A stretch of DNA of 64,000 nt, taken from Gluconobacter sp. Gdi (GTDB lineage: Bacteria > Pseudomonadota > Alphaproteobacteria > Acetobacterales > Acetobacteraceae). The DNA lies in assembly GCF_014132155.1 (NCBI RefSeq), contig NZ_BLJQ01000002.1, forward strand, positions 562,845-626,844, in the 5' to 3' direction. The number at the start of each line of letters is the position of its first letter. Positions within the stretch are counted from its first letter, which is position 1. The notes under the pieces were generated by a model. It saw only the letters and a program-made list of their open reading frames with translations. It was not told the origin of the DNA and did no database searches. Shown in pieces: positions 52,025-60,155 of this stretch. A program made the translations under genes and the position numbers.

Positions 52025-53413
52025 TTAGAAAGCGCCGGGCGGAACCACAACGCACGGTGAACCGTGCGACAGACGATGGCAGGCCGCAAGGGCATTTTCA
52101 TGTGTCAGCCCGGTCAGGCGCGCACGATAGAGGTGGCCTTTGCCTGTTTTAACACTGGCAACCTGTGTCCTCGCAGACGCGACAACTGCTCCGCCCTGAC
52201 TATGAGCCTGAGACGCGGCTGAAGTGGCCTGTCCCGAATTGGCAAACGCACCGACCTGAATGGCCCATGTTTTAGGACCGCTCGTTTCCTGCGGGGCGGC
52301 AATAGTTGCGTGATGCATCGTCGGTGCTGGCGAAGACAGTCGATACTGCTGCCGTGTTGCGGGCATGACGGCCATGATCGGCTGGGGTTGCAGGTGGTGC
52401 CCCATCGGAATTTCCTGCGCCGTGACCTGACTGTCCGCCAGTTCAGTATCCATGCTGTTTGCGACCGGCGGATGATAGGCCACTTTCTGCACAGTGGGGG
52501 CCGGGGAGGTGATGCCTCGCGCTGCCCATGCCGCACTGACGCTGCTCGGTTCCGTCGGCGCGGCAGAGGCTACGATAACAGGCGTTGCAGAAGAAGCGAC
52601 GGGTGTCTCGGACACGGTCTCGTCTGAAGAGGAGTTATCATCAGATGAGCTGTCTGCTGATGCATCCTTGTGGGACCAGGCTGCCCGGATCGACTGACTT
52701 GCCGGCGTGGTAGGGACAGTATTTTCTGCGACCTGAATTTGGGCATTGGGATCGTGCTGCGAAACGAGAAGATCTGCGGCTGATCGGTTATGAGGCGTCA
52801 CGCCCGCAATGCGCGGACCAATCGCTGCCACATATCGGCGTGTCTCGCGCGGAAGGGGGCGTCCGCGGCGCAGGTAGCTGTCGAGGCTGCCCGGACCATC
52901 GTTATAGGCGGCAAGAAATCCCGGGGAGCCGTAGATCTCGTACATCTGCCGAAGATATGCCGTGCCTGCGAGAATGTTATCGTGCGGATCAAACGGATCG
53001 TCGCCGAGGCCGTATTGCTGGCGCATGTCATCATAAGTTGGCGGCATAAGCTGCAACAGGCCCATGGCACCCGGCGTCGAGGTGATGAAATTGCCATTAT
53101 GGTCGTAAAGGTGGCCGCCAGATTCCTGCTGCATGACCGCCCGGATCCACGCTTCTGGAATATCAAACCGAGCAGACGCTTCCTGAATGTATGGCCCCCA
53201 TGGATCGCTGGGTGGCCCTGGCGGGGCGTAGTAGGATTTTGCGTGAGCGCGATACTTCGCGGCTTCCTGAGAGACCGGAACCTGTGAGGTGGAGCTCATG
53301 TCTGGTGTGCCGGCGCAGGCCGCGAGAAGGCCGATCAGACCAAGTGCCAGACCGGAACGGAGAGCGGTCAACGGGCGAAGAATGGTCTGGAACGGCACGG
53401 CGGGTCTGGGCAT
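52025..53413 (-). CDS. Lytic transglycosylase with SPOR domain
   Basis: A 462-residue lipoprotein. The lipobox LLAAC places lipidation at C33. The SLT domain (about 72-200) shows PEAWIRAVMQQESGG with catalytic E97, MGLLQLMPPTYDDM, AGTAYLRQMYEIYG and AAYNDGPG. A serine/alanine-rich linker leads to a C-terminal SPOR domain (TWAIQVGAFANSGQA) that binds denuded septal peptidoglycan. It therefore likely cuts cell-wall glycan during division, like RlpA or related enzymes. Confidence 0.92.
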   Translation of the reverse strand: MPRPAVPFQTILRPLTALRSGLALGLIGLLAACAGTPDMSSTSQVPVSQEAAKYRAHAKSYYAPPGPPSDPWGPYIQEASARFDIPEAWIRAVMQQESGGHLYDHNGNFITSTPGAMGLLQLMPPTYDDMRQQYGLGDDPFDPHDNILAGTAYLRQMYEIYGSPGFLAAYNDGPGSLDSYLRRGRPLPRETRRYVAAIGPRIAGVTPHNRSAADLLVSQHDPNAQIQVAENTVPTTPASQSIRAAWSHKDASADSSSDDNSSSDETVSETPVASSATPVIVASAAPTEPSSVSAAWAARGITSPAPTVQKVAYHPPVANSMDTELADSQVTAQEIPMGHHLQPQPIMAVMPATRQQYRLSSPAPTMHHATIAAPQETSGPKTWAIQVGAFANSGQATSAASQAHSQGGAVVASARTQVASVKTGKGHLYRARLTGLTHENALAACHRLSHGSPCVVVPPGAF

Positions 53414-53623
53414 CGGGGCAGGGTACCTGACAAAGGAAGAACTGTCGCAACCCTCAAAGCATACACAGGGATTACGGCAAAACTAGGAAAAATGACGAAA
53501 GAGTTACGTTTGTCGCCTACTTTTTCACTGTGGAAGGTGTTCAGGGACAGATGGTGGAAGAGCACGCCATCATCAAGGGCAAGACTGCTTGCGGGAACAC
53601 AGTCTATCGGCTAGGCGAACCAG

Positions 53624-54505
53624 ATGAACTCATCTTCCCCGGCCACGAAAGAGCCAGAGGTGCAACGGTTGCCGACGCACGATCTGAGCGTGCTGAAGTT
53701 CGACCAACGTCGGGGGAGCCCCGCTGCCCGGGCCTGGGATGATTTCCGCGGAGCCTGCAAGCTCTGGCGTTTGGGCGTTATGCTCGGATGGCTGGACATT
53801 AAGCTGCGTTATCGCGGATCAGCCCTGGGGCCCTTCTGGCTGACCATTACATCGGCCCTTATGGTCGCATCCATGGGCGTTCTATACAGTCGGCTCTTTC
53901 ATCAGGATATGAAGGTCTATCTGCCGTTTCTGGCGCTGTCCCTGACGCTCTGGCAAACGGGATTGTCCAGCCTTCTTCAGGAATCCTGCACCAGTTTTCT
54001 GGATGCCGAAAGCATTATACGCTCCAGTCGTCTTCCATTGCTGCTTCAGGCCATACGGGTTGTGGTCCGTAATGCGATTGTTTTCGCTCACAACATCATC
54101 GTGCCTGTTGGTGTTTTCGCGATCTATCATGTCTGGCCGGGGTTCACGGCGTTATTGGCGCTTCCGTCTCTTCTGCTGTGGGGGCTGGACGGATTTGCAG
54201 CCTGCATGCTGCTGGGGGCACTTTGCGCAAGGTTCCGGGATGTGCCGCCGATTATCGGGGCGCTCCTTCAGATCGTGTTCTACGTGACGCCTGTCATCTG
54301 GCAACCGCAGCAGTTGGCGGGGAAAGCGCGGTACCTGCTGTACAACCCGTTTTATGCTCTGCTGGAAGTCGTTCGCGCTCCATTGCTGGGGCATATTCCT
54401 TCGATCAGCGTCTGGCTCGTGGCCCTGCTGACGAGTGCTGTGTTCTGGGTTATCGCGATATGGGCTTTCGTCCGTGTGCGTTCACGGTTGGTGTTCTGGA
54501 TCTGA
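53624..54505 (+). CDS. ABC-2 permease for polysaccharide export (Wzm-like)
   Basis: A 293-residue permease with six membrane segments of the ABC-2 type (LGWLDIKLRYRGSALGPFWLTITS, NAIVFAHNIIVPVGVFAIYHV, FRDVPPIIGALLQIVFYVTPVIWQP). The KxRYRGSxLGPFW block is typical of exporters of O-antigen, capsule or teichoic acid. The ATPase gene starts two bases downstream. No glycosyltransferase genes are nearby. Confidence 0.92.
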   Translation: MNSSSPATKEPEVQRLPTHDLSVLKFDQRRGSPAARAWDDFRGACKLWRLGVMLGWLDIKLRYRGSALGPFWLTITSALMVASMGVLYSRLFHQDMKVYLPFLALSLTLWQTGLSSLLQESCTSFLDAESIIRSSRLPLLLQAIRVVVRNAIVFAHNIIVPVGVFAIYHVWPGFTALLALPSLLLWGLDGFAACMLLGALCARFRDVPPIIGALLQIVFYVTPVIWQPQQLAGKARYLLYNPFYALLEVVRAPLLGHIPSISVWLVALLTSAVFWVIAIWAFVRVRSRLVFWI

Positions 54506-54506
54506 C

Positions 54507-55289
54507 ATGACGCATATCCGCCTTGAGAACCTTTCTCTGTCGTTTCCGGTGCTGCACGGGGCTTCTCGCTCTTTGAAGAAAACACTGCTGGCTCGTGCCA
54601 AGGCTACCGTCACAAAGCCCTCGGCTGTAGGTGGACGAATGCGTCTCGGCGCAGTCGCTTCTGATGCTGTTCTGGTGCAGGCGTTGTCAGGCCTGACATT
54701 CCAGATCCATGGGGGTGAACGGGTTGGCCTGATTGGCCATAATGGTGCTGGAAAAACTACGCTTCTGCGTGTGTTGGCTGGCATCTATGAAACGACTGAT
54801 GGTTTTCTTGATATCGAGGGTGACAGTCATGCGCTCATTGATCCGCAGTCAGGCATGAATCTAGAGTTGAGCGGGCGTGAAAACCTCAATCTCTTTGCGT
54901 GTCGGATCGGGTTACCAAAGAGCCAGATTCCTGCGCTGGAGGCTGATGTCGAAGCCTTTGCGGAACTGGGACCGTTCTTTGATCTGCCAGTCCGCCTCTA
55001 CTCGTCCGGGATGAGCATTCGGCTTGGATTTGCTTTGGCTACGGTTCCACGTCCGCGTATTCTGCTGATGGATGAATGGTTCATGGCAGGAGACCAGCGC
55101 TTTCAGGAAAAAGCCAGAGAGCGGATGGCAGGCATGGTTGATGCCGCAGAAATTCTGGTCGTGACATCGCATTCCCTGCCTGTGCTCAAGCAATGGTGTA
55201 CGCGTATCCTCTGGATGGAAGAGGGGCAAATCCGCATGGATGGTCCAACGGATGCCGTGCTTGAGGCATACGAGGCCTCTCTGGCCTGA
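54507..55289 (+). CDS. ABC ATPase for polysaccharide export (Wzt-like)
   Basis: A 260-residue ATPase from ATG 54507. Walker A is GHNGAGKTT, the signature is LYSSGMSIRLGFAL and Walker B is RILLMDEWF, so it is active, in contrast to the degenerate ATPase at 35-36 kb. It lacks the C-terminal carbohydrate-binding domain of O9a-type Wzt, which suggests a lipid-linked polymer that needs no terminal recognition. It pairs with the permease gene just upstream. Confidence 0.93.
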   Translation: MTHIRLENLSLSFPVLHGASRSLKKTLLARAKATVTKPSAVGGRMRLGAVASDAVLVQALSGLTFQIHGGERVGLIGHNGAGKTTLLRVLAGIYETTDGFLDIEGDSHALIDPQSGMNLELSGRENLNLFACRIGLPKSQIPALEADVEAFAELGPFFDLPVRLYSSGMSIRLGFALATVPRPRILLMDEWFMAGDQRFQEKARERMAGMVDAAEILVVTSHSLPVLKQWCTRILWMEEGQIRMDGPTDAVLEAYEASLA

Positions 55290-55369
55290 GTGCGAGCTGT
55301 TTATTTGGTCTGGTCTCAAGGGTGCGGTAGGATCAACTTCGAGTTTGACCATCACCATGGAGACTAATC

Positions 55370-55588
55370 ATGTCTTATGCCGCTATTGACGCAGCCCGCG
55401 TTGCCAAAGCTGCAAAGTCTGCCCTTCAGACACTTGCCACCGTCAAGGAGCAGTCAGAGGCTCATCAGCGCAAGACGCTCATGATCGAGCGTATCGAAGC
55501 CCTCGCAACGGCTGCGGCTGAAACGAAGGGCTCCAACGCCATTACCCTGACATCCGAAGAATTCTGGATGATTTCCAAGAACTGGTAA
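55370..55588 (+). CDS. Small helical protein of unknown function
   Basis: A 72-residue, mainly helical protein (MSYAAIDAARVAKAAKSALQ start, ending EEFWMISKNW). GGAG lies before the ATG. The composition is protein-like, but no family is recognised. A nine-base-pair hairpin follows the stop. Confidence 0.6.
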   Translation: MSYAAIDAARVAKAAKSALQTLATVKEQSEAHQRKTLMIERIEALATAAAETKGSNAITLTSEEFWMISKNW

Positions 55589-55600
55589 AAACCAGGAGTT

Positions 55601-55623
55601 CAGGCGGGGGCCTACCCCGCCTG
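55601..55623. terminator. 9-bp GC hairpin between convergent genes
   Basis: CAGGCGGGG (55601-55609) and CCCCGCCTG (55615-55623) form a perfect stem ending right at the stop of the VOC gene. There is no T run, so it may act in both directions. Confidence 0.6.
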
Positions 55624-56016
55624 TTAGCCTTGGTAAGAGGCAATTTCCACAAGATTGCCATCCGGATCCCGGCAATAAACCGAAGTGATCGGTCCCAGAG
55701 CGCCCAAGCGCGAAACTGGCCCTTCCACAACGACAACACCGCATTTTTCGAGATGCCGCACAATATCGTCACTCGAAATGGCTGTTGTGAAGCAGAGGTC
55801 GGATGTGCCGGGCTGCGCGCCCTCGGCCGTTTCCCAACCCTCTGATCCTTCAGGGCGAAGATTGATCTTCTGGCCGCCGAAGCAGAGAGCAACACGGTTA
55901 TTCCGGCCGTATTCCTCAATATCCATGCCCAGAACCCGCTGGTACCAGGATGCCGAAACAGTTCTGTCCCGTACGGTCAGAACGATGTGGTCAAGGCGAT
56001 CAACGGTAAAGCGCAT
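55624..56016 (-). CDS. VOC superfamily (glyoxalase-like) protein
   Basis: A 130-residue protein with two beta-alpha-beta-beta-beta units (LDHIVLTVRDRTVSASWYQRVLGMD and SVYCRDPDGNLVEIASY). Metal-binding positions are the H in DHIVLT and the E in LVEIAS. It resembles the GloA/fosfomycin-resistance-like group, but the substrate is unknown. Confidence 0.85.
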   Translation of the reverse strand: MRFTVDRLDHIVLTVRDRTVSASWYQRVLGMDIEEYGRNNRVALCFGGQKINLRPEGSEGWETAEGAQPGTSDLCFTTAISSDDIVRHLEKCGVVVVEGPVSRLGALGPITSVYCRDPDGNLVEIASYQG

Positions 56017-56116
56017 GATGGTCCCTCAAGAAAACGGCGCCCGATGGTCCTGATATTATCATCAGGACGCAGAAACCGTCAGGCCTCGGTGCCCTGTTCG
56101 GGCGGGAAGGAATAAA

Positions 56117-56689
56117 TCAGGTTGGTGGGCGCTTGCGGAATGCTGCCAGGCTTACGACCTCGGCATCTTTCTTCTCTTCCTGAGGAGGCTCTTCGATTGT
56201 CACCTCGGGGTGATGCGCCGGATCGATATCATCTGGCTCTACCGCACCTTCAGGGATCTCGATGTCTTCGTCGTCATCGACCATGCTGCTGACGAAGCGC
56301 AGCGCCATCCGGATATGTGGATCTGCAAAAGCCGTAATAGCGGCGACCGGGATGACGAGGATGCTGCCAACGCCCCCGAATGACAGACCAACAGAAATGA
56401 CATTCTTTTCGCGATCCAGCGCCAGATCCCAGAACTGGTGCTGAAGAACGATCGTCATCTCTTCCGGATACTGGGCCCGGAGACGGGACGGAATGATGAC
56501 GTCCGAACGATTGGTGCGGAAGGTCAGGTAGAAATGGTGAGCACCGGGAAGTCCCTCAGCCGCAACGTGCTCAATGGCGCGCAGCATGACTTCACGATAG
56601 GCGTCTTCCACCCAGTCGTCATAGGGAAGAAGGCTTTCGGGCAGGTCGTGCTCAAGGCCGTCCTGGCCGGTGTGATCGTCGTCGCTCAT
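56117..56689 (-). CDS. sspB: SspB-like ClpXP adaptor
   Basis: A 190-residue protein with the SspB beta-barrel core (HHFYLTFRTNRSDVIIPSRLRAQYPEEMTIVLQ and SVGLSFGGVGSILVIP) and a flexible acidic tail that ends in VVSLAAFRKRPPT, the part that contacts ClpX. It tethers ssrA-tagged proteins to ClpXP. The tmRNA gene that makes the tag lies just upstream on the same strand, which supports the assignment. Confidence 0.9.
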   Translation of the reverse strand: MSDDDHTGQDGLEHDLPESLLPYDDWVEDAYREVMLRAIEHVAAEGLPGAHHFYLTFRTNRSDVIIPSRLRAQYPEEMTIVLQHQFWDLALDREKNVISVGLSFGGVGSILVIPVAAITAFADPHIRMALRFVSSMVDDDEDIEIPEGAVEPDDIDPAHHPEVTIEEPPQEEKKDAEVVSLAAFRKRPPT

Positions 56690-56770
56690 GGTCGCAGGCC
56701 TGATGTTTCAGTCAATCAGGTCAGGGATGCGACAGACCAGCCAGAATGGCAAGACGTTTTGCACAAAAGG

Positions 56771-56811
56771 AAAAATGAGGTGGGAGGGCTTCTGTTGCCC
56801 GGTGCCCTCCC
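56771..56811 (-). terminator. Terminator of the tmRNA gene
   Basis: On the minus strand GGGAGGGC (56811-56804) pairs with GCCCTCCC (56789-56782) and is followed by a T run (AAAAA at 56771-56775 on the plus strand). Confidence 0.8.
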
Positions 56812-57105
56812 GAACCGCGCTTATCGCTTATGCAGCGACAGCGAGCACCTCAGAGTTATCATTGGCACTTGTAAGTTTAGCCCGATGACGGTGGTACAAT
56901 ACCGGGCAAAAGATAAGTCTTTACCATGCGCGTCGAGCCTGTTTCGTCCCCACAGATCCCTCTTGCGAGAGATTTTTCCTGGTGGAGACGCCGGGCACTG
57001 CCCCCGGGTCCACAACACTTATTTCACTTACCGTTTATCGCCATAGCCGGGGACGAACCCCTTGCACTACTGAACATAGGAGTGCTGTTGCCGTCCTGCA
57101 AGGGG
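56782..57105 (-). ncRNA. ssrA: Permuted two-piece tmRNA (ssrA)
   Basis: Read on the minus strand, an acceptor piece ends CGTCTCCACCA at 56980, a 28-base spacer follows (56979-56952), and the coding piece begins GGGGACGAAACAGGCTCGACG at 56951. GGGGACG pairs with CGTCTCC to form the tRNA-like acceptor. A pseudoknot (GCCCG with CGGGC) precedes the tag codons 56866-56831, which read ANDNSEVLAVAA and then TAA. The 3'-half-before-5'-half order is the alphaproteobacterial permuted form. Together they rescue stalled ribosomes and mark proteins for ClpXP. The exact mature ends are uncertain. Confidence 0.92.
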
Positions 57106-57159
57106 AAAAGAATTATCGTACGTGACCTGTCGCGATTCCTCATGCTAGAGCCGCGGCCT

Positions 57160-58071
57160 ATGGCACTGACATCCGAACAGCGCGCTGAAATTGAAGCGCA
57201 ACGCAATGAGCCCCAGCTGACCTCCCGCCCGACCGTTCCGGCGATGGAGAAACTTCTTTTCACGCCCATCGAGGTGCTGGATCACGGTTTCCTGCGCGTC
57301 GTCGATTATATGGGCGATGATGGAGCCGTCGTTCAGGCTGCGCGGGTGTCTTATGGGCGTGGCACCAAGAAGGTGTCTGAAGATGCCGGACTGATCCGTT
57401 ATCTGATGCGTCATCGCCACTCGACGCCGTTCGAGATGTGCGAGATCAAGTTCCACGTGAAGCTTCCGGTTTTCGTGGCACGGCAGTGGATTCGTCATCG
57501 CATGGCGAGCGTGAATGAATATTCCGCGCGCTATTCGATTCTCGACCGTGAGTTCTATCTGCCAGCTCTGGATCAGGTTGCATCGCAGAGCGCCTCGAAC
57601 CGTCAGGGACGTAGCGAAGCTCTTGATCCGGAAACAGCAGAGCGCGTGCTTGAGATTCTGCGTCGTGATGCCAGCCAGTGCTACGACGATTATGAATCAA
57701 TGCTGGACCCGGAGGGCACTGGCCTGGCCCGTGAACTGGCGCGCATGAATCTGACGCTGAACACCTATACCCAGTGGTACTGGAAGATCGATCTGCACAA
57801 TCTGATGCACTTCCTCGCCCTGCGCGCAGATCCGCATGCGCAGTACGAGATTCGTGTTTACGCAGAAAAGATGATCGAGCTGCTGCACGCCTGGGTGCCG
57901 GCAACGGCTGCCGCATTCGAAGAATATCGTCGCGGAGCCTTCACGTTCTCAGCGGGGATGCTGAACGTGGTGCGCCGCCGTCTGGCGGGAGAGGCCGTGA
58001 CGCAGGAAACGTCCGGGCTTTCCAAGCGCGAATGGATCGAGATGAACGCCATCCTCGAACCAGAAGCCTGA
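57160..58071 (+). CDS. thyX: FAD-dependent thymidylate synthase ThyX
   Basis: A 303-residue flavoenzyme that makes dTMP from dUMP using methylenetetrahydrofolate and NADPH. The ThyX motif [13 protein letters not shown] is at 112-124, and [17 protein letters not shown] precedes it. ATG 57160 is chosen (57142 possible); an open frame reaching back to 56926 cannot be protein because it overlaps the tmRNA gene. Many acetic acid bacteria use ThyX instead of ThyA. Confidence 0.95.
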   Translation: MALTSEQRAEIEAQRNEPQLTSRPTVPAMEKLLFTPIEVLDHGFLRVVDYMGDDGAVVQAARVSYGRGTKKVSEDAGLIRYLMRHRHSTPFEMCEIKFHVKLPVFVARQWIRHRMASVNEYSARYSILDREFYLPALDQVASQSASNRQGRSEALDPETAERVLEILRRDASQCYDDYESMLDPEGTGLARELARMNLTLNTYTQWYWKIDLHNLMHFLALRADPHAQYEIRVYAEKMIELLHAWVPATAAAFEEYRRGAFTFSAGMLNVVRRRLAGEAVTQETSGLSKREWIEMNAILEPEA

Positions 58072-58084
58072 GACAGGCGAAATC

Positions 58085-58321
58085 GTGAACGATTTTGATA
58101 AGCTCCTGCAAGATGCCCCTTCCGTGCAAAGTGAGACCGCGGCTGAGATAGAGCCGCGGTTACCACGGATCTGGCCCTGGGCGATTCTGGCAGGACTGCT
58201 TATTCTTGCGTCCGTGTGCATCCACATTTTCTGGCCTGCACCGGCACACAAGCATATGGCCCTTTGTAAAAAGGGCCTGACTGAACACTGCTATAAAATT
58301 GACCCCACCGCCGAAAATTGA
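58085..58321 (+). CDS. Small membrane protein downstream of thyX
   Basis: A 78-residue product from GTG 58085, with an N-terminal cytoplasmic region (NDFDKLLQDAPSVQSETAAE), one membrane helix (IWPWAILAGLLILASVCIHIFW) and a short cysteine-containing tail (LCKKGLTEHCYK). It begins 13 bases after thyX. No family is recognised. Confidence 0.55.
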   Translation: MNDFDKLLQDAPSVQSETAAEIEPRLPRIWPWAILAGLLILASVCIHIFWPAPAHKHMALCKKGLTEHCYKIDPTAEN

Positions 58322-58549
58322 GTTCGTATTTCGGTGAGTAAAATGGTCGGTGGATTTCCTGTTTTCCGGAATCGCTGTTTCTGAACGGATTCTACGGAGA
58401 ACGAATGTGGAATCACGTCGGACTCACATTTCGTAGATCTTAATCAACAAACTTATCCACAGGGTTCGGTCCCATAAAACTGGGTTCGAAGGCGTGGACG
58501 ATTCTTTTTGGGGAATCGTTCAGAAAGCTTGATTTTCTGGGAAAAATCG

Positions 58550-58624
58550 TGGTGCCGGGTGAGGGATTTGAACCCCCGACCTTCGGTTTACAAAACCGCT
58601 GCACTACCACTGTGCTAACCCGGC
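58550..58624 (-). tRNA. tRNA-Thr (UGU)
   Basis: A 75-base minus-strand tRNA with encoded CCA. The acceptor GCCGGGT pairs with ACCCGGC, the D region is AGCACAGTGGTAGTGCA, the anticodon loop TTTGTAA gives TGT, and the T arm has GGTTCAAATCC. The first anticodon-stem pair is a G-A mismatch, but the rest folds well. Confidence 0.93.
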
Positions 58625-58692
58625 ATCCACAGCCCGGCTTTTTCCACGCCGAGACCCCTTTGGTCAAGCTCCTGAGTGTCGATTCTGTAATT

Positions 58693-58851
58693 TTATCGTG
58701 TCGCAGGGGTCATGAGGCTCGGTGGTGGCGGAAGATGGGAGGAGTTATTCGTGAAGCCGTAGCCGTCTGAAGAAAGCCCATGATGGACGACAGGCGGTCG
58801 AGCACAAGCCGACAGAAGTAATGCTGTTCCCAGCAGGAGAAGACGGGTCAT
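58693..58851 (-). CDS. 52-residue lipoprotein translationally coupled to mrp
   Basis: The ATG at 58851 shares bases with the mrp stop (ATGA at 58851-58848). The product starts MTRLLLLGTALLLSACARPP, with LSAC as lipobox (C16 lipidated), and ends after 36 mature residues, proline-rich (HLPPPPSLMTP). It is too short for domain search by eye. Coupling to mrp may only be positional. Confidence 0.7.
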   Translation of the reverse strand: MTRLLLLGTALLLSACARPPVVHHGLSSDGYGFTNNSSHLPPPPSLMTPATR

Positions 58852-60038
58852 GAGGAAGCCTTTTCATCAGAGTGGCTGAGGGCCTCGGCAATAGTCGTGG
58901 CGAGGGCCGTGTAGGCACGGGCGGCTTCGCTGTCAGGTGCCGAGAGGATAATGGGCGTCCCCTGATCGCCGCTGGCCCGGATGTCAGCCAGCAGGGGAAT
59001 TTCGCCGAGGAAAGGCACGCCAAGGCGCTCTGCCTCTTCTCTGGCACCCCCGTGGCCAAAGAGCTCGGTGCGATGATTGCAGTTTGGGCAGCAGAAATAG
59101 GACATGTTTTCCACAACGCCGAGGATGGGGGTTTCCATCCGTTCGAACATGGAGACGCCACGTCGTGCATCCAGCAGCGCAATGTCCTGAGGCGTGGAGA
59201 CAATAACAGCCCCACCTTTGGCCATCTTGGCTCCAAGCTTCTGGGCCAGTGTCAGTTGGGCATCACCGGTTCCGGGTGGCATGTCTATGACAAGGACGTC
59301 CAGATCTCCCCAGTCCACTTCTCCAAGGAACTGGGTGAGGGCACCCATGACCATGGGGCCACGCCAGATCATGGCCTGATGCTCGTCCACCAGATAGCCG
59401 ATAGACATGCTTTTTAGCCCCCAGGCTTCGATGGGGATGATCCGGCCTTCAACGACTTCGGGGCGTGTGTTGCGGCCGAGCATGCGTGGAAGGGATGGGC
59501 CGTAGATGTCTGCATCCAGGAGGCCCGTCCGAACACCGAGTTTGGCGAGGCCAGCTGCAAGGTTCACAGCGGTTGTGGATTTGCCAACGCCTCCCTTGCC
59601 GGACGCAACAGCAACGACAGCCTTCACGCCCGGCAGAAGCGTCTCTGGAGCATGACGGCTGGACGCATTCTGCCGTTTGCCGCCCAGATTGAACGGCCGA
59701 TGACCGCCCCCGCCTGCTGGAGCTGGTGCGTTGGCCGGTGGTGGCGTGGTAGCACGATGAGCTGTCAGGGAAATTGTTGCTCCCGTCAGGCCTGGAATGC
59801 GCGCGATCTCTGCTTCAACCTGAGGTCTGATCGGCTCCATGCGCGACACATTGTCTCGCGAGGTGGCAAGGGTCACGTGCGCATGTCCGTCGCGGACTGA
59901 GACACCTTCCAGCGACGCAAAGGACAATACATTCGATCCAAGGCCAGTTTGTTCGTTGTTCAGAATCTCGGAAATGCGTTTCTCGGCATTGGCATGGGAT
60001 TCGTCAGAAGAACTGGTCGGGGGGAGATGATCGGTCAT
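58848..60038 (-). CDS. mrp: Mrp/ApbC-type Fe-S cluster carrier ATPase
   Basis: A 396-residue P-loop protein from ATG 60038. An N-terminal MIP18/DUF59 domain (LNNEQTGLGSNVLSFASLEGVSVRDGHAHV) precedes the NTPase core with the deviant Walker A SGKGGVGKSTTAVNLA, and the scaffold pair CCPNC (YFCCPNCNHRTELFG) binds a 4Fe-4S cluster. The protein delivers clusters to target enzymes. It shares its promoter gap with the divergent DegP gene. Confidence 0.95.
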   Translation of the reverse strand: MTDHLPPTSSSDESHANAEKRISEILNNEQTGLGSNVLSFASLEGVSVRDGHAHVTLATSRDNVSRMEPIRPQVEAEIARIPGLTGATISLTAHRATTPPPANAPAPAGGGGHRPFNLGGKRQNASSRHAPETLLPGVKAVVAVASGKGGVGKSTTAVNLAAGLAKLGVRTGLLDADIYGPSLPRMLGRNTRPEVVEGRIIPIEAWGLKSMSIGYLVDEHQAMIWRGPMVMGALTQFLGEVDWGDLDVLVIDMPPGTGDAQLTLAQKLGAKMAKGGAVIVSTPQDIALLDARRGVSMFERMETPILGVVENMSYFCCPNCNHRTELFGHGGAREEAERLGVPFLGEIPLLADIRASGDQGTPIILSAPDSEAARAYTALATTIAEALSHSDEKASS

Positions 60039-60155
60039 GCCAAGACTCTTTTTTCTGGAGGAACGGCCTGTCAGGAAGAGGAAACAGCGTAGCATACGCC
60101 CCTCCTGAACTACAGGATGGTGACGAAGGACAGTCTTCTGCGTTAGCGTGTCACC

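Noticed and set aside
58453-58461. Perfect DnaA box TTATCCACA
   Set aside because: Only one copy is present, with no cluster or AT-rich unwinding region. A nine-base match is expected by chance about once in two windows of this size when both strands count.
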